In this document: piece by piece, positions 1 to 6,211 of the stretch | How the letters are laid out: each line of letters starts with the position of its first letter | How positions within the stretch are numbered: the stretch's first letter is position 1 | Assembly: GCA_934572445.1 (NCBI GenBank) | Contig: CAKTLD010000085.1 | Location: forward strand, 1 to 8,729 | Length of the DNA stretch: 8,729 nt | From: an uncultured Oscillospiraceae bacterium | Lineage (GTDB): Bacteria > Bacillota > Clostridia > Oscillospirales > Oscillospiraceae | Direction of reading: 5' to 3' | Program-made: the position numbers and the translations under genes | The notes under the pieces: generated by a model | What the model saw: only the letters and a program-made list of their open reading frames with translations | What the model was told of the DNA's origin: nothing | The model's database searches: none

Positions 1-132
1 TCAAAGCGCGTGATCGAAAAGTGTGGCTTTTCTTATCAGCTGACCTGTGAAAGGCCGGCGCTTGTGGACGATGCGCTGCGGCCGACGCTTTTTTACGCCC
101 TCACGAAAGAAAAGTGGGAGAAAACCCGCTGA
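1..132 (+). CDS. GNAT-family N-acetyltransferase, C-terminal fragment (5' end outside window)
   Basis: The frame is open from base 1 to a TGA at 130-132 and gives 43 residues. It begins SKRVIEKCGF, which matches the conserved acetyl-CoA-binding end of RimJ/RimL-like GNAT acetyltransferases (usually N-x-x-S-x-x-V-I-E-K-x-G-F). A short tail follows, containing LFYALTKEKWEK, typical of the last beta strand and C-terminus of this fold. Family members transfer an acetyl group from acetyl-CoA to an amine on a small molecule or protein; the substrate cannot be read from this piece. The next gene starts 16 bases downstream on the same strand, so the two are probably co-transcribed. The identification rests on a short stretch and is therefore moderate. 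Confidence 0.7.
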   Translation, partial: SKRVIEKCGFSYQLTCERPALVDDALRPTLFYALTKEKWEKTR

Positions 133-148
133 AAGGAACATTGAAACC

Positions 149-775
149 ATGACAGAGTACCTTGTCCCATACGCAAACGCGGAGAGCGAGTTTGAAGAAA
201 AGCGCTCGCGCTTCATCAGCCACGTTTTCCTTGTGGAGAGCGAGGCGGAGGCCCGCGCGCGCATCGACGAGATGAGGAAGAAATACTACGACGCGCGCCA
301 CAATTGCTGGTGCTTCGTCCTGCACGACGGCACCGTCCGCTACGGCGACGACGGCGAGCCGCAGGGCACGGCAGGCCAGCCGATGCTGAACGTCTTTCAG
401 CGCGAGGGTGTGGAGAATGTAGTGTGCATCGTGACGCGCTACTTCGGCGGAATTCTGCTCGGTGCGGGCGGGCTGACGCGCGCCTATGCCAAGGCGGCAA
501 AGGATGCTCTGGATAGAGCGGGTAAGGCGCGGATGCAGCCGTTTTCCGTGATGCGGCTTGAGTGCCCGTACCCGATGTTCGAGCGTGTGAAGCTGCTCAT
601 CGAGGGGAGCGAGGGAAGGATCGAGTCAAGCGACTACGGCGCAGCCGTGATGCTCACGTTCCTGCTGCCGAGCGGAAGGACGGCGGCGTTCGCCGCCGCG
701 CTCACGGAGCTCTCCGGCGGGCAGATGAGCGCGGAAGAGACTGGACAGCGCTTTCTGCCCGGTGCGCGGGAATGA
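149..775 (+). CDS. yigZ: YigZ/IMPACT-family protein (UPF0029 + DUF1949)
   Basis: This 208-residue protein starts at ATG 149, preceded by AAAGGA at 132-137. The same frame is open further upstream, but a start there would overlap the previous gene and lose this ribosome binding site. The N-terminal UPF0029 domain (about residues 15-125) shows the family signatures: KRSRFI at 18-23, DGEPQGTAGQPML at 68-80, and VTRYFGGILLGAGGLTRAY at 95-113. A DUF1949-like C-terminal domain covers about residues 135-200. The length matches bacterial YigZ (about 205-215 residues). The family is related to eukaryotic IMPACT, a regulator of Gcn2; the bacterial role is not settled, and nucleic-acid or ribosome-associated roles have been proposed. 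It sits in a run of same-strand genes with short gaps (16 and 24 bases). Confidence 0.93.
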   Translation: MTEYLVPYANAESEFEEKRSRFISHVFLVESEAEARARIDEMRKKYYDARHNCWCFVLHDGTVRYGDDGEPQGTAGQPMLNVFQREGVENVVCIVTRYFGGILLGAGGLTRAYAKAAKDALDRAGKARMQPFSVMRLECPYPMFERVKLLIEGSEGRIESSDYGAAVMLTFLLPSGRTAAFAAALTELSGGQMSAEETGQRFLPGARE

Positions 776-799
776 CAGAGGGGGGGGAAAAAACAGCGG

Positions 800-1514
800 A
801 TGATGCGAAGAAGGATCTACGAGGTCATTGAGGTCGCGGATAAGGGCGACCGGGAAAGTCTGATCTATGACCGCTTCATGCTCGTGTGCATTGCCGCGAG
901 CATCCTGCCGCTGTGCTTCAAGGAGACGAACGGGTGGTTTTACTGGATGGACCGCGTGACAGTCGCGGTGTTCATCGTGGACTACCTGCTGCGATGGGGC
1001 ACGGCGGACTATAAGTATGAAAAGCTTGGAAAATGGGCGTTTCTGCGCTATCCGTTCAGCTTTTTCGGCATTGTGGACCTGTTGTCCATCCTGCCATCGC
1101 TTACGGTGCTGGGTGCGGGGTTCAAGCTTTTCCGTCTGTTTCGCCTTAACAAAGCGCTCAAGGCCCTTAAATTCCTGCGCTATTCGCGCAGCTTTGAGCT
1201 GATCCTGAATGTAGTCCGTCGCGAGCGGAGGGCTCTTGCGGCAGTGTGCGTGCTGGCGGGCGGATATATCGCGCTCTCGGCGCTCATCATGTTTCAGGTG
1301 GAGCCTGACAGCTTCGACACGTTTTTTTGATGCCATTTACTGGGCGGTCGTCACGCTGACGACCGTGGGCTACGGCGACATTTATCCCACGAGTGATATC
1401 GGACGCATCGTGAGCATGACGTCCTCATTTATGGGCATCGCCATTGTCGCACTGCCCACCGGTATCATCACGGCGGGCTACATGCACGAGCTCAGCCGCG
1501 AGAAGTGGAGCTGA
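800..1514 (+). pseudogene. Voltage-gated K+ channel (Ion_trans family), broken by a one-base frameshift
   Basis: Frame 2 from ATG 800 encodes 176 residues and stops at TGA 1328-1330. The rest continues in frame 3 to TGA 1512-1514. Reading the T7 run at 1322-1328 as T6 restores one 237-residue protein, a normal size for a bacterial six-helix K+ channel. S1-S3 lie near residues 26-41, 52-66 and 83-99. S4 is striking: basic residues at exact three-residue spacing, K109, R112, R115, K118, K121, K124, R127, R130. S5 is near 145-166. The selectivity filter TVGYGD (188-193 of the restored protein) and S6 lie after the shift, so the first reading frame alone has no pore. An intact version would be an inner-membrane, voltage-sensing potassium channel. 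Decay, sequencing error in a homopolymer, or slippage are all possible. Confidence 0.88.
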
Positions 1515-1520
1515 GGCCCA

Positions 1521-1979
1521 GTGAAGATCCATATCATCGGGGGCAGCGGCAGCGGGAAGACATTCCTTGCGAAAAGACTGTAGGCGGAGTACGGTATCCC
1601 ACACTATGATTTGGACGATTTGCAGTGGGACGGGCGAAAGGACTACGGGAGCAAGCGGGACCCGCAGGAGCGCGGCGCGATGCTGCGCCAGATTCTGCGG
1701 CAGGAGGACTGGATCACCGAAGGGGTCTGCTATGCGTGGTGCGGCCGGCGCTTTGCCGAGGCAGACAGGATCTATCTTCTGAGTGTGCCGCGTCGAAAGT
1801 GCCGCTGCTGTATTTTTCGGCGATTTGTCAGAAAAAAGCTGGGGCTGGAGCAGGGAAAGCGCGAGTCGCTTTCCTCGCTGCGCGCGCTTTTGTGCTGGAC
1901 GGACAAGTACCGGCAGGTGGATATGCCGGAGATCAGAAAACGGCTCGCGCCCTACTGGGATAAGGTCGTGGAACAATAA
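1521..1979 (+). pseudogene. P-loop nucleotide kinase/AAA-type ATPase (FlaR-like), interrupted by in-frame TAG
   Basis: From GTG 1521, seven bases after the channel stop with GAGG at 1513-1516, the frame reads MKIHIIGGSGSGKTFLAKRL, then TAG at 1581-1583. It continues open and clearly coding to TAA 1977-1979, for 152 codons in total. The Walker A motif GGSGSGKT spans residues 7-14. A YDLDDLQWD segment (29-37), the ITEG motif (65-68) and a basic lid-like stretch (90-106) match the adenylate/shikimate-kinase-like ATPases annotated as 'AAA family ATPase' or 'topology modulation protein FlaR'. Aligned from memory to that family, the stop falls where a Ser or another polar residue is usual, so one change from TCG would explain it. 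No alternative start recovers Walker A downstream. The substrate is unknown. Readthrough or sequence error cannot be excluded. Confidence 0.82.
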
Positions 1980-2008
1980 AAGGAGCACGCTTGCGCGTGC
2001 TCCTTTTT
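1978..2008. terminator. Bidirectional Rho-independent terminator
   Basis: A perfect 13-bp stem (1978-1990 with 1995-2007) encloses the four-base loop TTGC. On the plus strand it ends in TTTTT (2004-2008); on the minus strand the complement of the leading AAAA gives a short T run. It overlaps the TAA of the kinase gene and lies 7 bases beyond the stop of the converging DUF6472-like gene, so it can end both operons. Confidence 0.93.
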
Positions 2009-2015
2009 GTGATTC

Positions 2016-2195
2016 TTATTGCTTTCCCGCGAGGTAGTAGTCGCTCTGCCCCGGATGGTAGAACGGGCAGGCGGTCAGTTTGCCGCGCAGGAAATACGCC
2101 ATCTCGTCCTCGTCGAGCTGCTGATCGCAGCAGTAGCTGTCGGACTCTTCATCGTAGCTGTAATAAACGCAGTCCTCGCAAAGACTGACGGACAT
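2016..2195 (-). CDS. Small four-cysteine acidic protein, DUF6472-like
   Basis: This is a 59-residue minus-strand gene from ATG at 2195-2193 to TAA at 2018-2016. GGGAG (complement of 2204-2208) lies 8 bases before the start. It begins MSVSLCEDCVYYSYDEES and contains YCCDQQLDEDEMAYF and ACPFY. The order is C-x2-C, then YYxYDEE, then CC, then LDEDEM, then CP[FY]Y, which matches the DUF6472 family of short clostridial proteins as I recall it. Cysteines at positions 6, 9, 22, 23 and 43 could form a small metal (zinc-ribbon-like) site; this is an inference. The function is unknown. It follows obgE by 21 bases and should share its transcript, and it ends at the shared terminator. Confidence 0.88.
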   Translation of the reverse strand: MSVSLCEDCVYYSYDEESDSYCCDQQLDEDEMAYFLRGKLTACPFYHPGQSDYYLAGKQ

Positions 2196-2216
2196 GAAAT
2201 CATCTCCCGAAAGAAA

Positions 2217-3497
2217 TTAGTGCTGATACTCGAATTCGAGCTCGTACATGCTGACGATATCACCGTCCTGGATGCCGAGATCCTCAAGCTGCTGGAAAAC
2301 GCCGTTTTCACGCAGCATCTTGTCGAAGAACATCCGGCTCTCGTAGTCGCCGAAGTTGATGTTGCTCATCAGGCGCTGCAGCCACTTGCCCTCGACAATA
2401 TAGGTGTTATCCTCGACAGTGATCTGGAGCGGCTCGCTTGCGTCGATCTTGACGGGCTTGGGGACATACTCCGGCTCGTAGACGATGACAGGCGGGAGCG
2501 TCGCGAGCTTTTCGGCGATCTTGAGCGTCAGCTCACGCGTGCCGGTGTGCGACGCGGCGGACAGGGCGAAGAGGGGATAACCGAGCGGCTCGACATGCGC
2601 GCGCAGCTTTTCAAGCAGGCTCTCATCCTCCATGATGTCGGTCTTGTTCGCGACGACGATCTGCGGGCGGGTGGCAAGCTCGGGGGAATACTGCGAAAGC
2701 TCCGCGTTGATGGCGTCAAAGTCCTCAACGGGATCACGCCCCTCGCTGCCGGATACGTCGACGACGTGAACGAGCAGGCGGCAGCGATCAATATGGCGCA
2801 GGAAGTCGTGCCCGAGGCCCGCGCCCTCGGCCGCACCTTCGATGATGCCGGGAATGTCGGCCATGACGAACGAAACACCCTCGTCGACATACACGACGCC
2901 GAGGTTGGGATAGAGCGTGGTGAAATGATAGTTCGCGATCTTGGGCCGCGCCTTGGAAACGACGGAGAGAAGCGTCGATTTACCAACATTCGGGAAGCCG
3001 ATGAGGCCGACGTCGGCCAGCAGCTTCAGCTCGAGCACGACGTCGTGTTCCTCGCCCTCAAGGCCTGATTTGGCAAAGCGGGGCGCCTGACGCGTCGGCG
3101 TTGCGAAATGCGCGTTGCCCCAGCCGCCCTTGCCGCCGCGGCAGAGGATGAACGGCTCGGAATCGGACATATCCTTGATGATCTCGTTGGATTCCGCATC
3201 GCGCACGACGGTGCCGCGCGGCACGCGGATCGTAAGATCCTTGCCCTGCTTGCCGTATTTGCGCGCACCCTGCCCGTCCATGCCGTTGTCGGCGACATAT
3301 TTGCGCTTGTAGCGGAAATCCATCAGCGTGGACATGTTGTCGTCGACGACGAGGACGATGTTGCCGCCGTTGCCGCCGTCTCCGCCGTCGGGACCGCCCG
3401 CGGAGACGTACTTTTCGCGGTGAAACGCCACCGCGCCGTTGCCGCCCTTGCCCGCGCGGCAGAAGATGCGTGCCTTATCGATAAAAGATGCTGCCAT
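2217..3497 (-). CDS. obgE: Ribosome-assembly GTPase ObgE/CgtA
   Basis: This is a 426-residue GTPase that acts in large ribosomal subunit maturation and in stress and growth signalling. The glycine-rich Obg fold covers residues 1-158 (GKGGNGAVAFHREK, GGPDGGDGGNGG, RGGKGGWGNAHF). The G domain follows: G1 GFPNVGKST 167-175, switch I threonines 193-194, G3 DIPG 214-217, G4 NKTD 284-287, G5 SAAS 313-316. The C-terminal OCT domain (about 346-423) is present, as in Gram-positive Obg. The start at ATG 3497 is set by AAGGAGGTG (complement of 3503-3511), six to seven bases upstream, a near-perfect match to the anti-Shine-Dalgarno sequence. It has its own sigma-A promoter and is followed by the DUF6472-like gene. 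Nothing in the protein looks degenerate. Confidence 0.98.
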   Translation of the reverse strand: MAASFIDKARIFCRAGKGGNGAVAFHREKYVSAGGPDGGDGGNGGNIVLVVDDNMSTLMDFRYKRKYVADNGMDGQGARKYGKQGKDLTIRVPRGTVVRDAESNEIIKDMSDSEPFILCRGGKGGWGNAHFATPTRQAPRFAKSGLEGEEHDVVLELKLLADVGLIGFPNVGKSTLLSVVSKARPKIANYHFTTLYPNLGVVYVDEGVSFVMADIPGIIEGAAEGAGLGHDFLRHIDRCRLLVHVVDVSGSEGRDPVEDFDAINAELSQYSPELATRPQIVVANKTDIMEDESLLEKLRAHVEPLGYPLFALSAASHTGTRELTLKIAEKLATLPPVIVYEPEYVPKPVKIDASEPLQITVEDNTYIVEGKWLQRLMSNINFGDYESRMFFDKMLRENGVFQQLEDLGIQDGDIVSMYELEFEYQH

Positions 3498-3528
3498 GTT
3501 GGCACCTCCTTGTTATTCCTGAACAAAT

Positions 3529-3557
3529 AGTTTATCCGTTTTTCGACGCTCCGTCAA
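3529..3557 (-). promoter_or_regulatory. Sigma-A promoter of obgE
   Basis: Read on the minus strand, TTGACG (3557-3552) and TAAACT (3534-3529) are separated by exactly 17 bases. Transcription would start near 3522, giving a leader of about 25 bases that contains the strong ribosome binding site of obgE. Confidence 0.88.
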
Positions 3558-3566
3558 GAAAAACGG
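3536..3566. repeat. 9-bp inverted repeat over the obgE promoter
   Basis: CCGTTTTTC (3536-3544) and GAAAAACGG (3558-3566) are perfect inverted copies separated by 13 bases. The spacer holds the -35 box of obgE, and the left arm lies in the -35/-10 spacer. The placement suits an operator, but chance cannot be excluded and no regulator is known here. Confidence 0.55.
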
Positions 3567-3605
3567 ACAAATTCAAAAGAAAAATGAAAAAGTACAGAAT
3601 TTGCG

Positions 3606-3632
3606 GGAACTTTTTTCCGCGTCCTCCGTCTA
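3606..3632 (+). promoter_or_regulatory. Candidate ECF sigma factor promoter for the lipoprotein gene
   Basis: GGAAC (3606-3610), followed by a T run, then 16 bases, then CGTCTA (3627-3632). This GGAAC-N16-CGTCTA layout is the classic form of promoters used by extracytoplasmic-function sigma factors. A start near 3639 would give a leader of about 27 bases that includes GGAAAGGA (3648-3655), the ribosome binding site of the gene at 3666. I see no sigma-A promoter in this orientation. Confidence 0.75.
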
Positions 3633-3665
3633 AAGGTAGGATACAACGGAAAGGACTGGGAAACG

Positions 3666-4484
3666 ATGAAAAGACTGCTTGTACTGATGCTTGCGGTGGC
3701 CGCGACGGCTTTGCTGCTCTCCTGCACCAAAAACGCAGAGGAGGAAACGAATACCGATCCTGTGAGACCGGCACAGCAGAATGTGGGTGCGGACACGGTG
3801 ACGCTGCGCGTGGTGGGCGGCAGCGAAGACGGTACGCTCATTCTGGCGGGCGAGACGGAGCTTTATGCTCTGCCGCTTGACGGCGTGACATTCTATCTGG
3901 ATGGCAGCAGCGTGGACGCTTCCGTGATCGAAAGCGGTATGGACGCCGAAGTATGGTACACCGGCGGCGTGCGGGAGACGTTTCCTGCGCGATTTGCGCA
4001 GGTGGTCGGTGTGTCTCTTTCACACGGGACGGATATGGATATGAGATACGACCTGTGCGGCCTTTATCTGACGGTGCTCGAGGACCTGTGGAACGCGGAC
4101 GACGGACTCAACGGCGGTGCGGGATTTGTGAGCGTCGATCTGAGTAAGGCGCCCGGCGGGCTGACCGCGGGCGAGAAGGCGGCGGTGGCCTATGTTTTTG
4201 CACAGAGACACGGCGTGCAGGGGCTGACGCTGACGTTTGACGAGCTGCGTGAGCAGGGCTATCTTTCGGGCGAGAAAATGGAGAACGGAAATACGGCGTA
4301 TTCCTTCCCCGAGGGCCTGCTCTTTACCATCACGCCCGATGAAACGCAGGAAAACGGCGCATCCGTCTGCTTCAGCGCCGAAAAGTGGCGCTCGCCGCTC
4401 GGCGCGTATTACTTTACGAATTGCACGGCGTCCCGCAGCGACAGTGGCTGGGAGTACACCGTCGGCGCGGAAGCGGTCTCTTAA
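3666..4484 (+). CDS. Secreted lipoprotein of unknown function
   Basis: This is a 272-residue protein with a lipoprotein signal peptide: MKR, a hydrophobic stretch (4-18), then the lipobox LLSC with the lipidated cysteine at position 20. The following acidic, Thr/Glu-rich linker (about 21-40) is typical after lipidation. Two regions can be seen. One of about 40-120 is rich in short beta strands (TLRVVGG, TFYLDG, VWYTGG). The other, about 122-272, begins YDLCGLYLTVLEDLW, contains a VDLSKAPGGLTAGEK motif and an HGVQGLTLTFDEL segment, and ends with a KWRSPLGAYYF segment. I recall similar unnamed clostridial lipoproteins but cannot name a family. ATG 3666 is preceded by GGAAAGGA, 10 bases away. 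It ends one base before the end of the converging HAD gene. The likely ECF promoter suggests an envelope-stress or surface role (inference). Confidence 0.9.
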   Translation: MKRLLVLMLAVAATALLLSCTKNAEEETNTDPVRPAQQNVGADTVTLRVVGGSEDGTLILAGETELYALPLDGVTFYLDGSSVDASVIESGMDAEVWYTGGVRETFPARFAQVVGVSLSHGTDMDMRYDLCGLYLTVLEDLWNADDGLNGGAGFVSVDLSKAPGGLTAGEKAAVAYVFAQRHGVQGLTLTFDELREQGYLSGEKMENGNTAYSFPEGLLFTITPDETQENGASVCFSAEKWRSPLGAYYFTNCTASRSDSGWEYTVGAEAVS

Positions 4485-4485
4485 A

Positions 4486-5163
4486 TTACAGCAGATTTTT
4501 CAGCTCTGACAGCGAATCGACGATCTGGTCGGCCTCGCAGTGCTCCGGAACGGGGCGGTGTGCGTGGTTGTACCAGATCGTTTTCATGCCCGCATTTTTG
4601 CCGCCGGCGATGTCGGCAGTCAGCGAGTCGCCGATCATCACACATTCGTTTGCGGCCACGCTGGAAAGGAAAGCGCGGCAGGCATCAAAAAACGCCTTCT
4701 GTGGCTTGCGATATCCGAGCGTTTCGGAGACAAAGACATGGGAAAAGTATGGCATCAGTCCCGCAATGGTCAGGCGGTTGACCTGTTGGTCGTGGAAGGC
4801 GTTGCTCGCCGCGCAGAGAATATATTTGCCGCTGAGATACCGGCACGCTTCCGCCGCGCCCGCTACGGGGATAGCGGTGGCGTGCAGCAGCGATAAAAAG
4901 CGCTGCTCGAACCGCGGTCCGTCTGCTTCAATGCCGAGCGCGGAAAAAATGGCGTTCCAGCGGCGCGCAAACAGCTCCTGCGCCGTCAGCTCCCCGCGCT
5001 CGAGCGCGCTCCACAGCTCGTCGTTGATGCGTGTGAAGGCTGCATAGGCCTGCTCGGAAAATGGCAGGCCGTATTCCGTGAACGCCTGCCGCATCGCGGC
5101 GCGGGCGCTCCGGCCAAAGTCCAGCAGCGTGTCGTCAATGTCCATCAGAACGGCTTTGATCAT
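4486..5163 (-). CDS. yjjG: HAD-superfamily pyrimidine 5'-nucleotidase, YjjG-like
   Basis: This is a 225-residue HAD subfamily I hydrolase. Motif I is DIDDTL at 8-13 (nucleophile D8, acid/base D10). Motif II is S120-N121 after a hydrophobic strand, motif III is K153 in YRKPQ, and motif IV is GDSLTAD at 178-184. A helical cap lies at about 15-95. The layout (DELW in the cap, HDQQ after motif II, VSETLGYRKP, DIAGGKNAGMKTIWYNH) resembles E. coli YjjG, which dephosphorylates non-canonical pyrimidine nucleotides; the substrate here is inferred. The start is ATG 5163 because AAAGGAG lies six bases upstream. A longer in-frame start at 5241 would run through the terminator of the preceding operon and is rejected. 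No dedicated promoter is visible in the 35 bases between terminator and start, so readthrough may supply expression. Confidence 0.88.
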   Translation of the reverse strand: MIKAVLMDIDDTLLDFGRSARAAMRQAFTEYGLPFSEQAYAAFTRINDELWSALERGELTAQELFARRWNAIFSALGIEADGPRFEQRFLSLLHATAIPVAGAAEACRYLSGKYILCAASNAFHDQQVNRLTIAGLMPYFSHVFVSETLGYRKPQKAFFDACRAFLSSVAANECVMIGDSLTADIAGGKNAGMKTIWYNHAHRPVPEHCEADQIVDSLSELKNLL

Positions 5164-5186
5164 GTTCGTCTCCTTTGCTCTGGTGT

Positions 5187-5196
5187 GTGATATCAC
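5187..5196. repeat. Short perfect palindrome upstream of the HAD gene
   Basis: GTGATATCAC is a perfect 10-bp palindrome between the rpmA terminator and the HAD ribosome binding site. It could be a small operator, but a palindrome of this size can arise by chance. Confidence 0.3.
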
Positions 5197-5198
5197 GG

Positions 5199-5231
5199 AA
5201 AAAGGACCCCGAGCGTCTGCTCGGGGTCCTT
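5199..5231 (-). terminator. Rho-independent terminator of rplU-prp-rpmA
   Basis: On the minus strand a GC-rich 13-bp stem (5231-5219 with 5214-5202) encloses a four-base loop and is followed by TTTTT (complement of 5203-5199). It lies 10 bases after the rpmA stop codon. Confidence 0.94.
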
Positions 5232-5241
5232 CCTTGCTCAA

Positions 5242-5523
5242 TTACTCAGCGGGGTAAACAGAAGCCTGCTTACGATCCTTGCCGAGACGCTCGAAGCGGA
5301 GCACGCCGCTCTCCTTGGCGTAGAGAGTATCGTCAGAGCCGATACCGACGTTGACGCCCGGATGGATGTGGGTGCCGCGCTGGCGCACAAGAATGTTGCC
5401 GGCGAGAACGAACTGACCGTCAGCGCGCTTGGGGCCAAGGCGCTTGGCGTTAGAGTCGCGGCCGTTCTTCGTGGAGCCGCCGCCCTTCTTGTGGGCGAAA
5501 AACTGAAGACCGATGTTCAGCAT
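5242..5523 (-). CDS. rpmA: 50S ribosomal protein bL27
   Basis: This 93-residue L27 starts [21 protein letters not shown]. The first nine residues (through the LQFF pair) form the Firmicute-type N-terminal extension that is removed by Prp after the second Phe, leaving AHKKGGG as the mature N-terminus that reaches the peptidyl-transferase centre. The body shows the conserved RDSNAKRLG and [15 protein letters not shown] segments. The start ATG at 5523 has AAAGGA (complement of 5536-5541) about 12 bases upstream, which is longer spacing than usual. The gene is third in the rplU-prp-rpmA operon and is followed by its terminator. Confidence 0.98.
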   Translation of the reverse strand: MLNIGLQFFAHKKGGGSTKNGRDSNAKRLGPKRADGQFVLAGNILVRQRGTHIHPGVNVGIGSDDTLYAKESGVLRFERLGKDRKQASVYPAE

Positions 5524-5566
5524 GGTGATTTGCCATCCTTTCTATAAGATGATCGGAACAGGGGGC

Positions 5567-5896
5567 TTACGCCTCCATGACTTCGATATTGTCCGGATAT
5601 TCGCTGTGCAGCTCGGTGAAGAGCAGCATCAATCCCGTCAAAAGTGCCTGACAGGCACTTTCGTTTGCGGCGGACAGACCGCCGGGGAGCCGGAATTCCA
5701 CAGCGCCGGAGCGTTCATGGACCTTGACGGAGGCCGCGAGGCCGAGCACATCGTTCACGGTGCTTTCCACAAGGCGGACCGCACTTGTGATCGCCGCGCA
5801 GACAATGTCGCTGCCCGCTTCGCTGTAACCGCTGTGGCCCTTGGCATCAAAACCGATGATGCGCTTTCCCTCCGTGAGGAATGTAACGGTGGTCAT
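5567..5896 (-). CDS. prp: Ribosomal-processing cysteine protease Prp
   Basis: This 109-residue protein belongs to the Prp family (YsxB-like). The catalytic pair is visible as His21 in GHSGYSEAG and Cys33 in DIVCAAITS, matching the GHA/S-G-Y ... D-I-V-C-A pattern. In Firmicutes, Prp trims the N-terminal extension of L27 (and a related phage scaffold/capsid cleavage site); the matching substrate is encoded 43 bases downstream. The start ATG 5896 is only three bases beyond the rplU stop (TAA, complement of 5900-5902), and no well-spaced ribosome binding site lies before it, since the only AAGG is one base away. Translation is probably coupled to termination of rplU. The length is normal for the family (about 105-115 residues). 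Confidence 0.96.
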   Translation of the reverse strand: MTTVTFLTEGKRIIGFDAKGHSGYSEAGSDIVCAAITSAVRLVESTVNDVLGLAASVKVHERSGAVEFRLPGGLSAANESACQALLTGLMLLFTELHSEYPDNIEVMEA

Positions 5897-5899
5897 ACC

Positions 5900-6211
5900 T
5901 TAGAATGTGATCTTGCCGATCTCAACCTTGGTATAAGGCTGGCGATGACCCTGACGCTTGTGATAGCCCTTCTTGGCCTTGTACTTGTAGACGCGGACCT
6001 TCTTGCCCTTGCCGTTCTTGACGACAGTAGCGTCTACCTTCGCGCCCTCCACCACGGGAGTGCCGAACTTGGTGTTTTCGCCGTCGACGATCGCCAGGAC
6101 CTGATCGAAGGTCACGGCGTCGCCCGCCTCGACGGGGAGCTTCTCGATGAACAGGGTGTCGCCCTCGTTCACCACATACTGCTTGCCGCCGGTAACGATG
6201 ATCGCTTGCAT
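5900..6211 (-). CDS. rplU: 50S ribosomal protein bL21
   Basis: This 103-residue L21 begins [14 protein letters not shown] and contains the conserved [14 protein letters not shown] region, [24 protein letters not shown] and the C-terminal KVEIGKI. L21 binds 23S rRNA in the large subunit. ATG 6211 is chosen because AGAGGT (complement of 6219-6224) lies seven bases upstream and because it gives the family's normal length (102-104). An in-frame GTG three codons upstream (6220) overlaps that site and would add MQA in front. It is the first gene of rplU-prp-rpmA, with a strong promoter and a structured leader. Confidence 0.98.
   Translation of the reverse strand: MQAIIVTGGKQYVVNEGDTLFIEKLPVEAGDAVTFDQVLAIVDGENTKFGTPVVEGAKVDATVVKNGKGKKVRVYKYKAKKGYHKRQGHRQPYTKVEIGKITF

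Noticed and set aside
626..1336. 236-residue open frame on the minus strand
   Set aside because: It is antisense to yigZ and the channel, with shadow composition and no ribosome binding site that I can see.
1425..1988. 187-residue open frame on the minus strand
   Set aside because: It is antisense to the kinase coding frame and the end of the channel, crosses the terminator, and shows no recognisable motif.
2019..3068. 349-residue open frame on the plus strand
   Set aside because: It lies antisense to obgE, whose motifs are intact. The frame is open only because GC-rich coding DNA lacks stops on the opposite strand.
5164..5241. 26-residue N-terminal extension of the HAD protein
   Set aside because: It would place the start inside the rpmA terminator. 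The ATG at 5163 has a good ribosome binding site and begins directly before the HAD motif.
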